NCBI RefSeq assembly: GCF_000338275.1 | Contig: NZ_ANMR01000022.1 | Span: 1 to 64,000 of the forward strand | Direction: 5' to 3' | DNA: 64,000 nt | Source of the DNA: Staphylococcus xylosus NJ | GTDB lineage: Bacteria; Bacillota; Bacilli; Staphylococcales; Staphylococcaceae | Part shown: positions 16,694-24,784 of the stretch, piece after piece | How positions within the stretch are numbered: position 1 is the stretch's first letter | Layout: every line of letters begins with the position of its first letter | Made by a program: the position numbers and the translations under genes | Notes under the pieces: generated by a model | What the model saw: only the letters and a program-made list of their open reading frames with translations | The model's database searches: none | Told to the model about the DNA's origin: nothing

Positions 16694-18154
16694 TTATCTC
16701 ATTACAAAAGGATCGGCCATTTGTTCAGATGAGGAATTTATCCATATTGTTTTTGTTTTTAAATATTCATTAATAGATTCTATACCACCTTCCCTGCCAT
16801 AACCACTCATACCTGAACCGCCAATAGGGGCCATTGGTGAAATACTTCTATAAGTATTCACCCATACTATGCCTGAATCAATGGAATCAATCATTCGTTG
16901 TGCTCTTCCAATGTTTTCTGTCCAAATTCCTGCGGCTAAACCATAGCGTGTGTCATTAGCTAATCTAATAATTTCCTCTTCATCATTAAACCTTATAATA
17001 CTTAGAACAGGGCCGAAAATCTCCTCTTGCACTAAACAATCAGAATGGCTAGTATGTTCAAATATTGTTGGCTCAAAATACCATCCTTCTTTTAAATATT
17101 CTGGTCGTTTTCCTCCCACAACTAGATTAGCTCCTTCTTCAATTCCCTTTGATACATATTTTTCAATTTTTTCTAATTGCTCTTTAGTAGCTACTGGACC
17201 AACTTCAGTTCTGTCATCTTGAGGGTCACCTACAACGATTGAATTAGTTCTTTTTACTAATTTTTCCATAAATTCATCATAGATATCATCATGTAGGAAC
17301 ACTCTTGATCCAGCCACGCAACTCTGTCCAGTACCTCCAAAAATACCAGCTAGAACGCCCATTAAAGCATTATCTAAATTTGCGTCATCAAAAATGATAT
17401 TGGGGGATTTTCCTCCAAGTTCTAAAGTTGGTTTGGCAAAATTTTCAGCAGTATTTTTCACAATATGACGTGCTGCTTCTGGACCACCAGTGAATGCTAC
17501 TTTACTGATATATGGGTGCGTTGTTAATGCATCGCCTACTTCGTTACCAAATCCTGTAATAATATTAATAACACCATCAGGTACACCTGCTTCTTCTGTT
17601 AACTTAGCAAATTCTAAAAGAGAAGCTGAAGTATATTCAGATGGTTTAATAACTATAGTATTTCCTGCTGCTAACGCTGGTGCTAACTTAAGAAAAGTTA
17701 AATATAAAGGGGAATTCCAAGGTGTTATAGCTGCTACAACACCGACTGGTTCTTTTTTTGTGTAAACAAATAAATCTTTTTTATCAATTGGTAATGTATC
17801 ACCACTAATTTTGTCAGCCAAGCCAGCATAATAATAGAAGAATTGTGGCATATAGCTGAGCTGCCCCTTCATCTCTCTAATTACTTTGCCATTATCTTGA
17901 GTTTCAAAAGCAGCTAATTCATCAACCTTTTTAGCTAATATGTCTCCAAGCTTTCTTAACACTTGTCCACGTTCAGTGAAAGTCTTTTCAGACCAAGACG
18001 AACTTTTAAATGTATTATATGCAGCTTCAACAGCTTTTTGTACATCTTGTTCATTTCCTCTTGCTATTTGGCTCCATGCTTTCCCTGAAGCAGGATTATA
18101 ACTATCAAAATACAAGCTATTTGTTGGTTTTTCCCACTTTCCATTAATATACAT
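16694..18154 (-). CDS. NAD(P)-dependent aldehyde dehydrogenase
   Basis: 486 residues, full length. Key parts are TPWNSPLYLTFLKLAPALAAGNTIVIKPSE (coenzyme site, about 142-172), [10 protein letters not shown] with the general-base glutamate (about 243), GGTGQSCVAGSR with the catalytic cysteine (about 278) and EEIFGPVLSI (about 378). It is the last gene of the catabolic operon and likely oxidises a semialdehyde released by upstream steps. The substrate is inferred from context only. It starts 19 bases after the hydrolase stop. Confidence 0.92.
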   Translation of the reverse strand: MYINGKWEKPTNSLYFDSYNPASGKAWSQIARGNEQDVQKAVEAAYNTFKSSSWSEKTFTERGQVLRKLGDILAKKVDELAAFETQDNGKVIREMKGQLSYMPQFFYYYAGLADKISGDTLPIDKKDLFVYTKKEPVGVVAAITPWNSPLYLTFLKLAPALAAGNTIVIKPSEYTSASLLEFAKLTEEAGVPDGVINIITGFGNEVGDALTTHPYISKVAFTGGPEAARHIVKNTAENFAKPTLELGGKSPNIIFDDANLDNALMGVLAGIFGGTGQSCVAGSRVFLHDDIYDEFMEKLVKRTNSIVVGDPQDDRTEVGPVATKEQLEKIEKYVSKGIEEGANLVVGGKRPEYLKEGWYFEPTIFEHTSHSDCLVQEEIFGPVLSIIRFNDEEEIIRLANDTRYGLAAGIWTENIGRAQRMIDSIDSGIVWVNTYRSISPMAPIGGSGMSGYGREGGIESINEYLKTKTIWINSSSEQMADPFVMR

Positions 18155-18173
18155 ATTATACTGCTTTAATTTA

Positions 18174-18986
18174 CTAATTATTCTTCACCTCGTTATCAAT
18201 ATTCTGTAAAAATCCATGTACGTTTTGATTGAAAATCTGAAATTTTTCTAAAGGTAACATATGTCTTGCTTCTGGGATGATTATTAATTTTGATTGAGAA
18301 ATACGCTTTACCATTTCTTCTGCCATTCTGATGTTCGAGCCTTGATCAAATTGACCTGTTATTACAAGTGTAGGAGCGTTAATTTCACATAAATCTTTCC
18401 ACAATAAGCGATCAGCTTCTCCAAAAACTCGATATGCTTTTAAATAACTGTCTTCGTCGTTGTCTTTAAGACGCTGTTTAATTTGATTTACTAGATTTGA
18501 ATGACTTTTGCTAAATGTATCATTAAACCATCTTTCTATTGCTGGTTCAATTGTGCTATTTTTTCCTAATTTCTCTACAGTTTGTATTCTTTTTTGTACT
18601 GAAAGCCTTTCTTTGTCATTTCTATGGCCAACCGCATTAGAGAATATAAGTGATTTAACTTTTTCTTTATAAACACTACCGAATGACTGTGCTACCATCC
18701 CCCCCATGGAAAATCCTAAAATATGGGGTTCATGAATATTAAGTTCATTCATAAAATTCAATAATTGTTCTGTGAAATCTTGTAATTCATAGTTTTCTTT
18801 ATCAGGCTTACTTGATTTTCCATGACCTAACATATCATAAGCAAACACTTGATAATATGCTGAAAAATAGTTTATATGTTCTTTCCACATTGTATGATCA
18901 AGCCCCACACCATGAATTAAAATTAAAGGGTCTCCTGTACCAGCAGTCACATAGTAAGTATTATCTGATGTTATGCCGTTTTTCAT
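18174..18986 (-). CDS. Alpha/beta hydrolase
   Basis: 270 residues with the classical fold. The oxyanion-hole motif HGVGLDHTMW is near residue 25, the nucleophile elbow GFSMGG near residue 96, the acid in TGQFDQGSN and the catalytic histidine in EARHMLPLE near residue 243. It resembles enol-lactonase-type and (acetamidomethylene)succinate-hydrolase-type enzymes. The gene begins on the base after the stop of the DUF1185 gene, so they are translationally coupled. In context it would hydrolyse the product of ring or C-N cleavage made by the flavin monooxygenase. Confidence 0.88.
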   Translation of the reverse strand: MKNGITSDNTYYVTAGTGDPLILIHGVGLDHTMWKEHINYFSAYYQVFAYDMLGHGKSSKPDKENYELQDFTEQLLNFMNELNIHEPHILGFSMGGMVAQSFGSVYKEKVKSLIFSNAVGHRNDKERLSVQKRIQTVEKLGKNSTIEPAIERWFNDTFSKSHSNLVNQIKQRLKDNDEDSYLKAYRVFGEADRLLWKDLCEINAPTLVITGQFDQGSNIRMAEEMVKRISQSKLIIIPEARHMLPLEKFQIFNQNVHGFLQNIDNEVKNN

Positions 18987-19565
18987 TTATAGTAATCCCA
19001 TGTCTTTCATATCTTGATGTCTATCTCCCGTTCTAGGATGTGGACGTCCGCCTGTAGAAACCCCAATAGCAACTACAATTTCATCTTGTTTTGGTGCATC
19101 ATCAATACTTGTCTCAAATGTAACAAAATGAGATCGTTTTGAATCATCATTTTTATGCACCATAGGTATAGTAATTTTAGATCCTGGGCCTCCGCGCTTG
19201 TTTGTAAAGCTAAGTATACTTTTTCCTTCAACAGAATCTCTAAATTTATTGCCAAACTTTAATGTATGAATAAAAGCTGAAGCATGTTCAATTTCTCCAT
19301 CAACACCTACTGTTGCTGCTTTCCCAAAAGCTTCTACTTCATCTGGTGAATTAATATATTTAAATAGTTCTTCAACTAAAGTCTCTCCTATTATAGGTGC
19401 TTGTTCATCTATTTCTGGTTTTAAGTTTTCAACGTATCTTTCTCCATACCAAGGGTTTTTAATTACTGCTGCAGTTATTATCATTTTTACCGGAACTTCT
19501 ACTTCTTTCTGCCCTTCAATAAAAGTTTCTTCAATTGTTGTAAATATTTTTCTAATTTCTACCAT
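18987..19565 (-). CDS. DUF1185 (amino acid synthesis family) protein
   Basis: 192 residues. The sequence (KMIITAAVIKNPWYGERYV, GVDGEIEHASAFIHTLKFG, and a C-terminal VAIGVSTGGRPHPRTGDR) matches the PF06684 family, annotated 'amino acid synthesis' without a proven reaction. Family members are often encoded beside flavin monooxygenases and hydrolases in catabolic clusters of soil bacteria, mostly Proteobacteria. Here it is fully embedded between the monooxygenase and hydrolase genes, which argues for a direct role in the pathway, perhaps handling an intermediate. A Staphylococcus copy is unusual in my experience. Confidence 0.82.
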   Translation of the reverse strand: MVEIRKIFTTIEETFIEGQKEVEVPVKMIITAAVIKNPWYGERYVENLKPEIDEQAPIIGETLVEELFKYINSPDEVEAFGKAATVGVDGEIEHASAFIHTLKFGNKFRDSVEGKSILSFTNKRGGPGSKITIPMVHKNDDSKRSHFVTFETSIDDAPKQDEIVVAIGVSTGGRPHPRTGDRHQDMKDMGLL

Positions 19566-19584
19566 TATATATTCCGCCTTTCCA

Positions 19585-20712
19585 TTATTTAAAATTTGGC
19601 ATTACTTTTTCGGTGAATAATTTTAAACTTTTCATCTTTTTTTCATGAGATAGGCCGTTATGATCTACCCATAATAAAAGATTTTGTAAATTTAACTCAT
19701 CTTGTAATTCTTTAATTTTTTCTGTTACATATTCTGGAGTCCCGAATAATAAATTTCTAGGATGTAAAAAATCATAATCTAGTTCTTGATCTTCTGTTAA
19801 TTCTTCGTCAGGATTCATTAAATTACCTAACCCTCTCCAATGACAAACCCATCTGTAATTGTTCAATACTGCTTCAGCAGCATCTTCTCTTGCTTGCTCC
19901 ATTGTTTCTGCAACATATAAATCTCTAACTATAGCAATACCTTCTCCTAAAGCGACTTCTTTACCACGGGCTTCGGAAGCCGTATCTTTATATAAATGAA
20001 ATCTTTTCTTTAGTTCTTTTACTGGTGGCATCCAAAATATTGCGTTAGTTCCTTCGCTAGCTGCTTTCTTGATTGAAGTTGTTGAGTCAATTGTTTGCCA
20101 AAACCGAGGATGCGGATTTTGATAAGCAGGTGGCATTATAGCTACTTTATTTATTTCCCCCTTATCTATATCCATAAAATCTTCTGAAGATGGACTCATC
20201 GGATGTTCCCATTTAATACCTTTTGGAGGGAAATTATAAAATTCTCCGTGATGAGCAAAAAAGTTTCCTGTTAAAGCTTTTTTTAATACTGTAACAGTTT
20301 CTTCAAATATGGCTCTATTTTGTTGCTGATTTGATGGATCCGCAGCTATATTGAGGTTGGCTGCTTCTCTTCCATACAAACCTCTCCCAACTCCAACTTC
20401 AACTCGTCCTCTGCTCATTTGATCTAACATTGCTATGTCTTCTGCTAATCTAAGTGGGTGCCAAAAAGTCACAATGTTAGCTGCTTGGCCAATTTTTATA
20501 TTTTTCGTACGTGCAGCAATATCAGCTCCAATTAGTAATGGATTCGGTATAATTTCATTCCCTTCATGACCAAAATGATGCTCTGTGTACCAAATTGAAT
20601 CATATCCATTTTGATCACAATATACCGCTTGTTCTCTCATCTCATCTAATACTTTATCAAACTCTTCTTCTCTATTTTGTGCATTCCAATTCGCAAAAAT
20701 ACCAAATTTCAT
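19585..20712 (-). CDS. Luciferase-like (LLM class) flavin-dependent monooxygenase
   Basis: 375 residues, a TIM-barrel of the bacterial luciferase family. Landmarks are MKFGIFANWN at the start, DSIWYTEHHFGHEGNEIIPNPLLIGADIAA (about 40-70), TFWHPLRLAEDIAMLDQMSRGRVEVGVGRG (about 83-113) and a C-terminal LLFGTPEYVTEKI. The enzymes use reduced FMN and O2 to oxygenate or cleave carbon-heteroatom bonds and need a separate reductase. Such a reductase is encoded in the same operon. The substrate is not readable from sequence; the gene starts six bases after the BCCT transporter. Confidence 0.92.
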   Translation of the reverse strand: MKFGIFANWNAQNREEEFDKVLDEMREQAVYCDQNGYDSIWYTEHHFGHEGNEIIPNPLLIGADIAARTKNIKIGQAANIVTFWHPLRLAEDIAMLDQMSRGRVEVGVGRGLYGREAANLNIAADPSNQQQNRAIFEETVTVLKKALTGNFFAHHGEFYNFPPKGIKWEHPMSPSSEDFMDIDKGEINKVAIMPPAYQNPHPRFWQTIDSTTSIKKAASEGTNAIFWMPPVKELKKRFHLYKDTASEARGKEVALGEGIAIVRDLYVAETMEQAREDAAEAVLNNYRWVCHWRGLGNLMNPDEELTEDQELDYDFLHPRNLLFGTPEYVTEKIKELQDELNLQNLLLWVDHNGLSHEKKMKSLKLFTEKVMPNFK

Positions 20713-20718
20713 ATATAG

Positions 20719-22335
20719 TCACTCCTTATTTTTAAAATTTTGATTATAATTTAGCGTCATTGTTGATTTACGAGTTATAAATTTTAAATTTTTTTCTTTA
20801 TTAGTTCCTTCAATTAATTGTTGCTCTATTGCTAATTTATGTGCAATTTTAGGCGCTGTCCAAACAGCAGGTAACATAATAATTGAAATAGGAACTGCTG
20901 TTATAATAATAAATGATTGTATCGCATTTATACTTCCTTCACCTATATTTATAAGAATTATAGAAATAACTCCCATAACAACTACCCAAAACACTCTAAC
21001 AATTTTAGGCGGATCTCCTTCACCTGTTACTGACATAGATATTGAATATGACATTGTATCCGCAGTAGTAATAACAAAAATCAATGTTAAAATAAGTAAC
21101 ACAACGACAAGAATAGCCCCCATAGGTAAATTTGTAGCTATTGAAATCACTGCTGCAGGCAAACCATTTTCTGATAGAGGATTGCTAACTTCGCCCGGAT
21201 TTTTGGTTTCATAGAAAAGACCACTTCCTCCTAAAATAGTAAACCATAAATGAGAAACTACACCTGCAACAATAGAAACAAGTATAAAAATTTCCCTAAT
21301 AGTTCTCCCTTTTGAAACGCGAGCCACTAACATAGCCATTAAAGGACCGTAACCTATAAACCACCCAAAAAAGAAAAGCATCCATGAGCCAGCCCATTTA
21401 TCGTCTCCTCTAAAAGTACTTATATCTATAAATTGAGTGATGTAAATACCATAAGAAGAGATAAATGTGTCTATTATAAATTTTCCTGGCCCAACTAATA
21501 AAATAAACAATGCAATTCCTATAGCTAACCAAATATTCAATTTGCTAAGAAATTGAATACCTTTATCAATACCAGTTACTGCAGATATAGTTACTACTAT
21601 TATTAACCCTACTACAGATAAAATTTGGGTAATTATATTATCAGGGACTCCAAAAATACTATGCATCCAATAACTAAATTGAAAACCAAAAAAACCAATT
21701 GTTCCAATTGTTCCAGCTACAGCTCCTAGAATACAAAGTACATCTATCAACGAGCCTGTAGAATTATATTCAATTTTCTTACCAAATATTGGGTATAATA
21801 ATGTTCTAGGGCGTATTTTCATCCCTTTATTATAGTGCGCGTACATTATAATAATGCCACTTACGGCTCCATATACTGCCCAAGCTGTAAACCCCCATGA
21901 TGTAAAGCTTTGTGCCATTGACGCTGGTATTGCTTCAGTACTTTTGTTCTCAATATTAGAGCCCATAGTTGGTGGAACGTCAATGAAATAGTACATAGGT
22001 TCAGCAGCTGCCCAAAATATAGCTCCCGCACCTAATCCTGCTGTTATGACAATAGCTGCCCATTTAAAAAAACCCATTTCAGGTTTAGAAGTATTACCTA
22101 GACGTACACGTCCATATTTTGAAAAAATTAAAAATAGCCCTACTGCAAAAGTAGCGAGTAATAAAATTTGCCAAAATGCACCAAAATAAGTAATTGAAAT
22201 TTGAAACCCCTTTTCAACAAACTTCGATGTAGCTTTGGTAAATAGTGAGGACATTACAACAAACAACACTAATACTCCTCCACTAAAACTAAATACCGGC
22301 CAATCTATTTTACTTTTCCACCCTTCCTTTTTCAT
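20719..22335 (-). CDS. BCCT-family transporter
   Basis: 538 residues with twelve membrane helices and basic tails. Family features are AGLGAGAIFWAAAEPMYYF (about 97-115) and, in helix 8, WMLFFFGWFIGYGPLMAMLVARVSKGRTIRE (about 315-345). BCCT carriers move compounds with a quaternary ammonium group (betaine, choline, carnitine). The helix-8 tryptophan box, usually of the form W-x-x-F-Y-W-G/A-W-W-I-x-W, here reads FFFGWF-I-G-Y, so several binding aromatics are changed and the substrate is probably not glycine betaine. It overlaps the FMN reductase gene by four bases. Confidence 0.92.
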   Translation of the reverse strand: MKKEGWKSKIDWPVFSFSGGVLVLFVVMSSLFTKATSKFVEKGFQISITYFGAFWQILLLATFAVGLFLIFSKYGRVRLGNTSKPEMGFFKWAAIVITAGLGAGAIFWAAAEPMYYFIDVPPTMGSNIENKSTEAIPASMAQSFTSWGFTAWAVYGAVSGIIIMYAHYNKGMKIRPRTLLYPIFGKKIEYNSTGSLIDVLCILGAVAGTIGTIGFFGFQFSYWMHSIFGVPDNIITQILSVVGLIIVVTISAVTGIDKGIQFLSKLNIWLAIGIALFILLVGPGKFIIDTFISSYGIYITQFIDISTFRGDDKWAGSWMLFFFGWFIGYGPLMAMLVARVSKGRTIREIFILVSIVAGVVSHLWFTILGGSGLFYETKNPGEVSNPLSENGLPAAVISIATNLPMGAILVVVLLILTLIFVITTADTMSYSISMSVTGEGDPPKIVRVFWVVVMGVISIILINIGEGSINAIQSFIIITAVPISIIMLPAVWTAPKIAHKLAIEQQLIEGTNKEKNLKFITRKSTMTLNYNQNFKNKE

Positions 22336-22889
22336 TTTGCTACCTCAGTGTGAGTGTGCTCCGTATGCGCAAGTTGTTTTTGCATAAATCCCATTTCTAT
22401 TGATAGTTCTTTCAATCTATATATTACGTCTGCATCTATAATTTCTTTATCGGAATTAAAATGAGAATCATTTAAGTAAACATTTCCAGGTGCAATATAA
22501 GCTCTAAAATATCCTGCTATTGGTTTCAACTGATTCTCAACAACAAGATAATGTTGAAACGTTCCACCAGTAGCTATAAACCCTATAATTTTACGTTTCA
22601 TTGCCTTCGGTGGTATTAAGTCAAATAGATTTTTTAATACACCAGTAAAAGAACCTTGAAAAATGGGCGTACCGAAAATATATGCATCTGCAACACAAAT
22701 TTTTCCTATTAATTCTTGTGTGTCATTGTTATATTCTGAAATAGGTCTACCATCACAAAATTCTAAATCATAATCCTTCAAATTTATAAACTCTGTAGTG
22801 ACATCCTCATTCATATATTCTATAGCCTTCTTTACTGCAACTTCCGTTTTCGAACCTATAATAGTACCTGAAATGCCTAATAATTTCAT
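22332..22889 (-). CDS. NAD(P)H-dependent FMN reductase
   Basis: 185 residues of the flavodoxin-like FMN reductase family (SsuE/MsuE/ArsH type). The flavin phosphate loop is GISGTIIGSKTEVAV near residue 4; the flavin-ring segment GTPIFQGSFTGVLKNLFDLIP is near residue 75, and FIATGGTFQHYLV near 105. It supplies reduced FMN to the luciferase-like monooxygenase of the same operon, making a two-component system. A His-rich tail (HTEHTHTEVAK) is an oddity. The gene heads the recognisable part of the operon. Confidence 0.9.
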   Translation of the reverse strand: MKLLGISGTIIGSKTEVAVKKAIEYMNEDVTTEFINLKDYDLEFCDGRPISEYNNDTQELIGKICVADAYIFGTPIFQGSFTGVLKNLFDLIPPKAMKRKIIGFIATGGTFQHYLVVENQLKPIAGYFRAYIAPGNVYLNDSHFNSDKEIIDADVIYRLKELSIEMGFMQKQLAHTEHTHTEVAK

Positions 22890-22910
22890 GAATATTCCCC
22901 CTTAATAAAT

Positions 22911-23168
22911 TCATATTCCTGAAGAATTATTGAATTCATTTAATTTGTGCGTTAATCCACCTTTTCCAAAAGACAATGTATTGTTGCTTTGTAAATAATT
23001 CAGAAAATCTATAATTTTTTTTCTTCTATGAAGAATATTTTTAACCCCTTGATTATAAAACCACGAATCTATGGTGTTATATATACCACGGTTAACTTTA
23101 TACATATTCTTGCAATAGCTTGAAAATTCAAGATCTGTATTATGAATTATTTGGTTATACCAAGACAA
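22911..23168 (-). CDS. Hypothetical small protein leading the catabolic operon
   Basis: The open frame extends to 23381, but the only good ribosome site (AAAGGTGGGG) lies six bases before a TTG at 23168, giving 85 residues. The product is basic and aromatic-rich (SWYNQIIHNTDLEFSSYCKNMY, WFYNQGVKNILHRRKKIIDFLNYL) with no signal peptide or membrane helix. It ends 21 bases before the FMN reductase start and reads the same way. I recognise no family. It may be an accessory protein of the pathway or a remnant; the longer form would start inside the operator palindrome and is unlikely. Confidence 0.45.
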   Translation of the reverse strand: MSWYNQIIHNTDLEFSSYCKNMYKVNRGIYNTIDSWFYNQGVKNILHRRKKIIDFLNYLQSNNTLSFGKGGLTHKLNEFNNSSGI

Positions 23169-23286
23169 TTTTATCCCCACCTTTTCGCTAATAAAAATAA
23201 CTTTGACATCTCCAACAAAATAAACTAAATATTCTGAATTTATAAGTTGCCATAAATTACTCTTATTTAATAATCTCCCCCTTATA

Positions 23287-23300
23287 AGAAAGCGCTTCCA
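23287..23300. promoter_or_regulatory. Cre-like catabolite-repression site
   Basis: AGAAAGCGCTTCCA matches the CcpA cre consensus TGWAANCGNTNWCA at all but two positions. It lies in the divergent region between the catabolic operon and its regulator, where glucose repression would make sense. Confidence 0.4.
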
Positions 23301-23367
23301 TTTAGTGTTAAAAATTTTTAAACAGGCCCGTAAACGATTTGTTATAATTAAAATAAGCAAATCCCAA

Positions 23368-23388
23368 TAATTAAGTGACACTTAATTA
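23368..23388. promoter_or_regulatory. 21-bp perfect palindrome, operator of the catabolic locus
   Basis: Arms TAATTAAGTG and CACTTAATTA flank a single A. The site lies between the regulator and the operon, about 57 bases upstream of the regulator ATG and 20 bases past a TATAAT at 23342. It is the best candidate for the binding site of the adjacent XRE-cupin regulator. Confidence 0.65.
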
Positions 23389-23444
23389 AGTACAGGTTAA
23401 TAGTTTTGCTTTTATTTGTCAATTATAAAAAGGAGAAAATTACA

Positions 23445-24002
23445 ATGGATACTGATATAAAAATAGGTCAAAAACTTAGAAATATTAGAAAAGGAAAAAA
23501 TATAACTATTAATAAACTTGCGAAAGATACTGGTTTTACACCCAGCTTTATCAGTCAATTTGAAAGAGGTTTTACTTCAGCTTCTATTTCTACATTAAAA
23601 AAAATAACAGACGCACTATCAATAAATTTAACAATGCTATTAAACGAGAATGAAGATGTTCAGAATACTCCTTATATTGTAAAAAAAGGAGAAGCTAAAA
23701 AACTTTCTTACCCTGATGAGAAATCTACAGATTATATGATAACCAGAGAGAACGCTCCTTATGAAGTAATTTATAGTGAAATAAAGCCTGGCGGAAATAG
23801 TGGTGACTTATTATCTCATAATAGTATTGAAGAAACTGTTACCATATTACAAGGAACAATGGAAATTGAAATTAATAATAATATTTATATACTGAACGAA
23901 AATGATTCTATATCTTTTTGCAGTCAATCTCCTCATGCTTGGAAAAACAATAGCGATAAAACTTTGAAAGTAATCTGGGTAGTATATCCACCTACCTATT
24001 AA
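23445..24002 (+). CDS. XRE-cupin transcriptional regulator
   Basis: 185 residues when started at the ATG behind AAAAGGAG (23427); the frame extends upstream without a ribosome site. Residues about 8-62 form the helix-turn-helix (LRNIRKGKNITINKLAKDTGFTPSFISQFERG). A cupin domain follows (about 105-180) with SHNSIEETVTILQGTMEIEIN and SPHAWKN. This architecture is typical of small-molecule-sensing regulators of catabolic genes. It is divergent from the monooxygenase operon, with a perfect palindrome between, so it most likely controls that operon and itself. Confidence 0.92.
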   Translation: MDTDIKIGQKLRNIRKGKNITINKLAKDTGFTPSFISQFERGFTSASISTLKKITDALSINLTMLLNENEDVQNTPYIVKKGEAKKLSYPDEKSTDYMITRENAPYEVIYSEIKPGGNSGDLLSHNSIEETVTILQGTMEIEINNNIYILNENDSISFCSQSPHAWKNNSDKTLKVIWVVYPPTY

Positions 24003-24096
24003 ATAATTAAATTTAAAGATTATGATTTTAATATTTTACAAAAAAAATTTATTCGTTATAATATTAAATAAATTCAATTTAGTAGGAGGTGCTTGT

Positions 24097-24362
24097 ATGA
24101 ATAAAATAGAAGCTAAAACAATCCAAAAGTACGTTTGTCATGAATTAATGAACTTGAGAAAAAATAAAATTTTAAAAAACATGATATTGCTCTCGTCTTA
24201 GATATTAGTATTAGCGACCTCCTAGAAATTGAAAGAGGAAAAAATTCAAATCTGCCACTACCTATTTACATGCAATTATGTGATTTATATGATGTTGAAT
24301 TAGAACAAGTTATATATAATGCCAAAAGAAATCTTGCAATAGATAGAGGCTATTCTTTTTAA
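24097..24362 (+). pseudogene. Small XRE-type DNA-binding protein, frameshifted
   Basis: A strong ribosome site (TAGGAGGT) leads into MNKIEAKTIQKYVCHELMNLRKNKILKN, which stops after 34 codons. One base added in the poly-A stretch near 24175 restores a helix-turn-helix frame: KHDIALVLDISISDLLEIERGKNSNLPLPIYMQLCDLYDVELEQVI, ending at 24362. The whole would be an 88-residue Cro/C1-type regulator. The break in a homopolymer could be a true mutation, a phase-variable slip or a sequencing error. Confidence 0.7.
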
Positions 24363-24784
24363 ATATTAAAATTATGATTATTAAACAGTTTCATATACTT
24401 AACTTAATCGAAGTTTCTCAGAAGTTATTTTAAAAGACTCTTTATTAATAAAGGGTCTTTTAATTATTTCTAGATCAAATACTTTTCAAATAATAAAAGT
24501 TCTATATCACTTTTGCTTGTTCAAATTAATTTTACTATACATATAATTCACTATAATTAACTGTTAAATTAGCAATTATTGAATAAAAAATTCAGGTATT
24601 TATATGCTATAAAAAATAAATAATCATTTATTTTTTATTTATCTTTGTAAATTAATATTTCATATGTATATTAAAATGTAAAAATCAACAAAAATATTTC
24701 TAAATCTTCAGAATTTAACAAATTATTTTTAATTCTTTTATGGTAAATTTAATTTATTTAGCATTTATATAAGGGGGAGGTTAT
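24363..24784. other. AT-rich intergenic region
   Basis: No gene is visible. A terminator lies at 24432-24461 and the rest, very AT-rich, precedes the YfcC-like carrier and must contain its promoter. The right end carries its AGGGGGAGG ribosome site. Confidence 0.6.
24432..24461. terminator. Terminator hairpin
   Basis: AAAAGACTCTTTAT pairs with ATAAAGGGTCTTTT around a two-base turn. It ends transcription from the regulator region. Confidence 0.8.

Noticed and set aside
22911..23381. Long 156-residue form of the operon-leading ORF starting at a GTG
   Set aside because: The GTG lies inside the 21-bp operator palindrome and has no ribosome site; the TTG at 23168 is preceded by AAAGGTGGGG.
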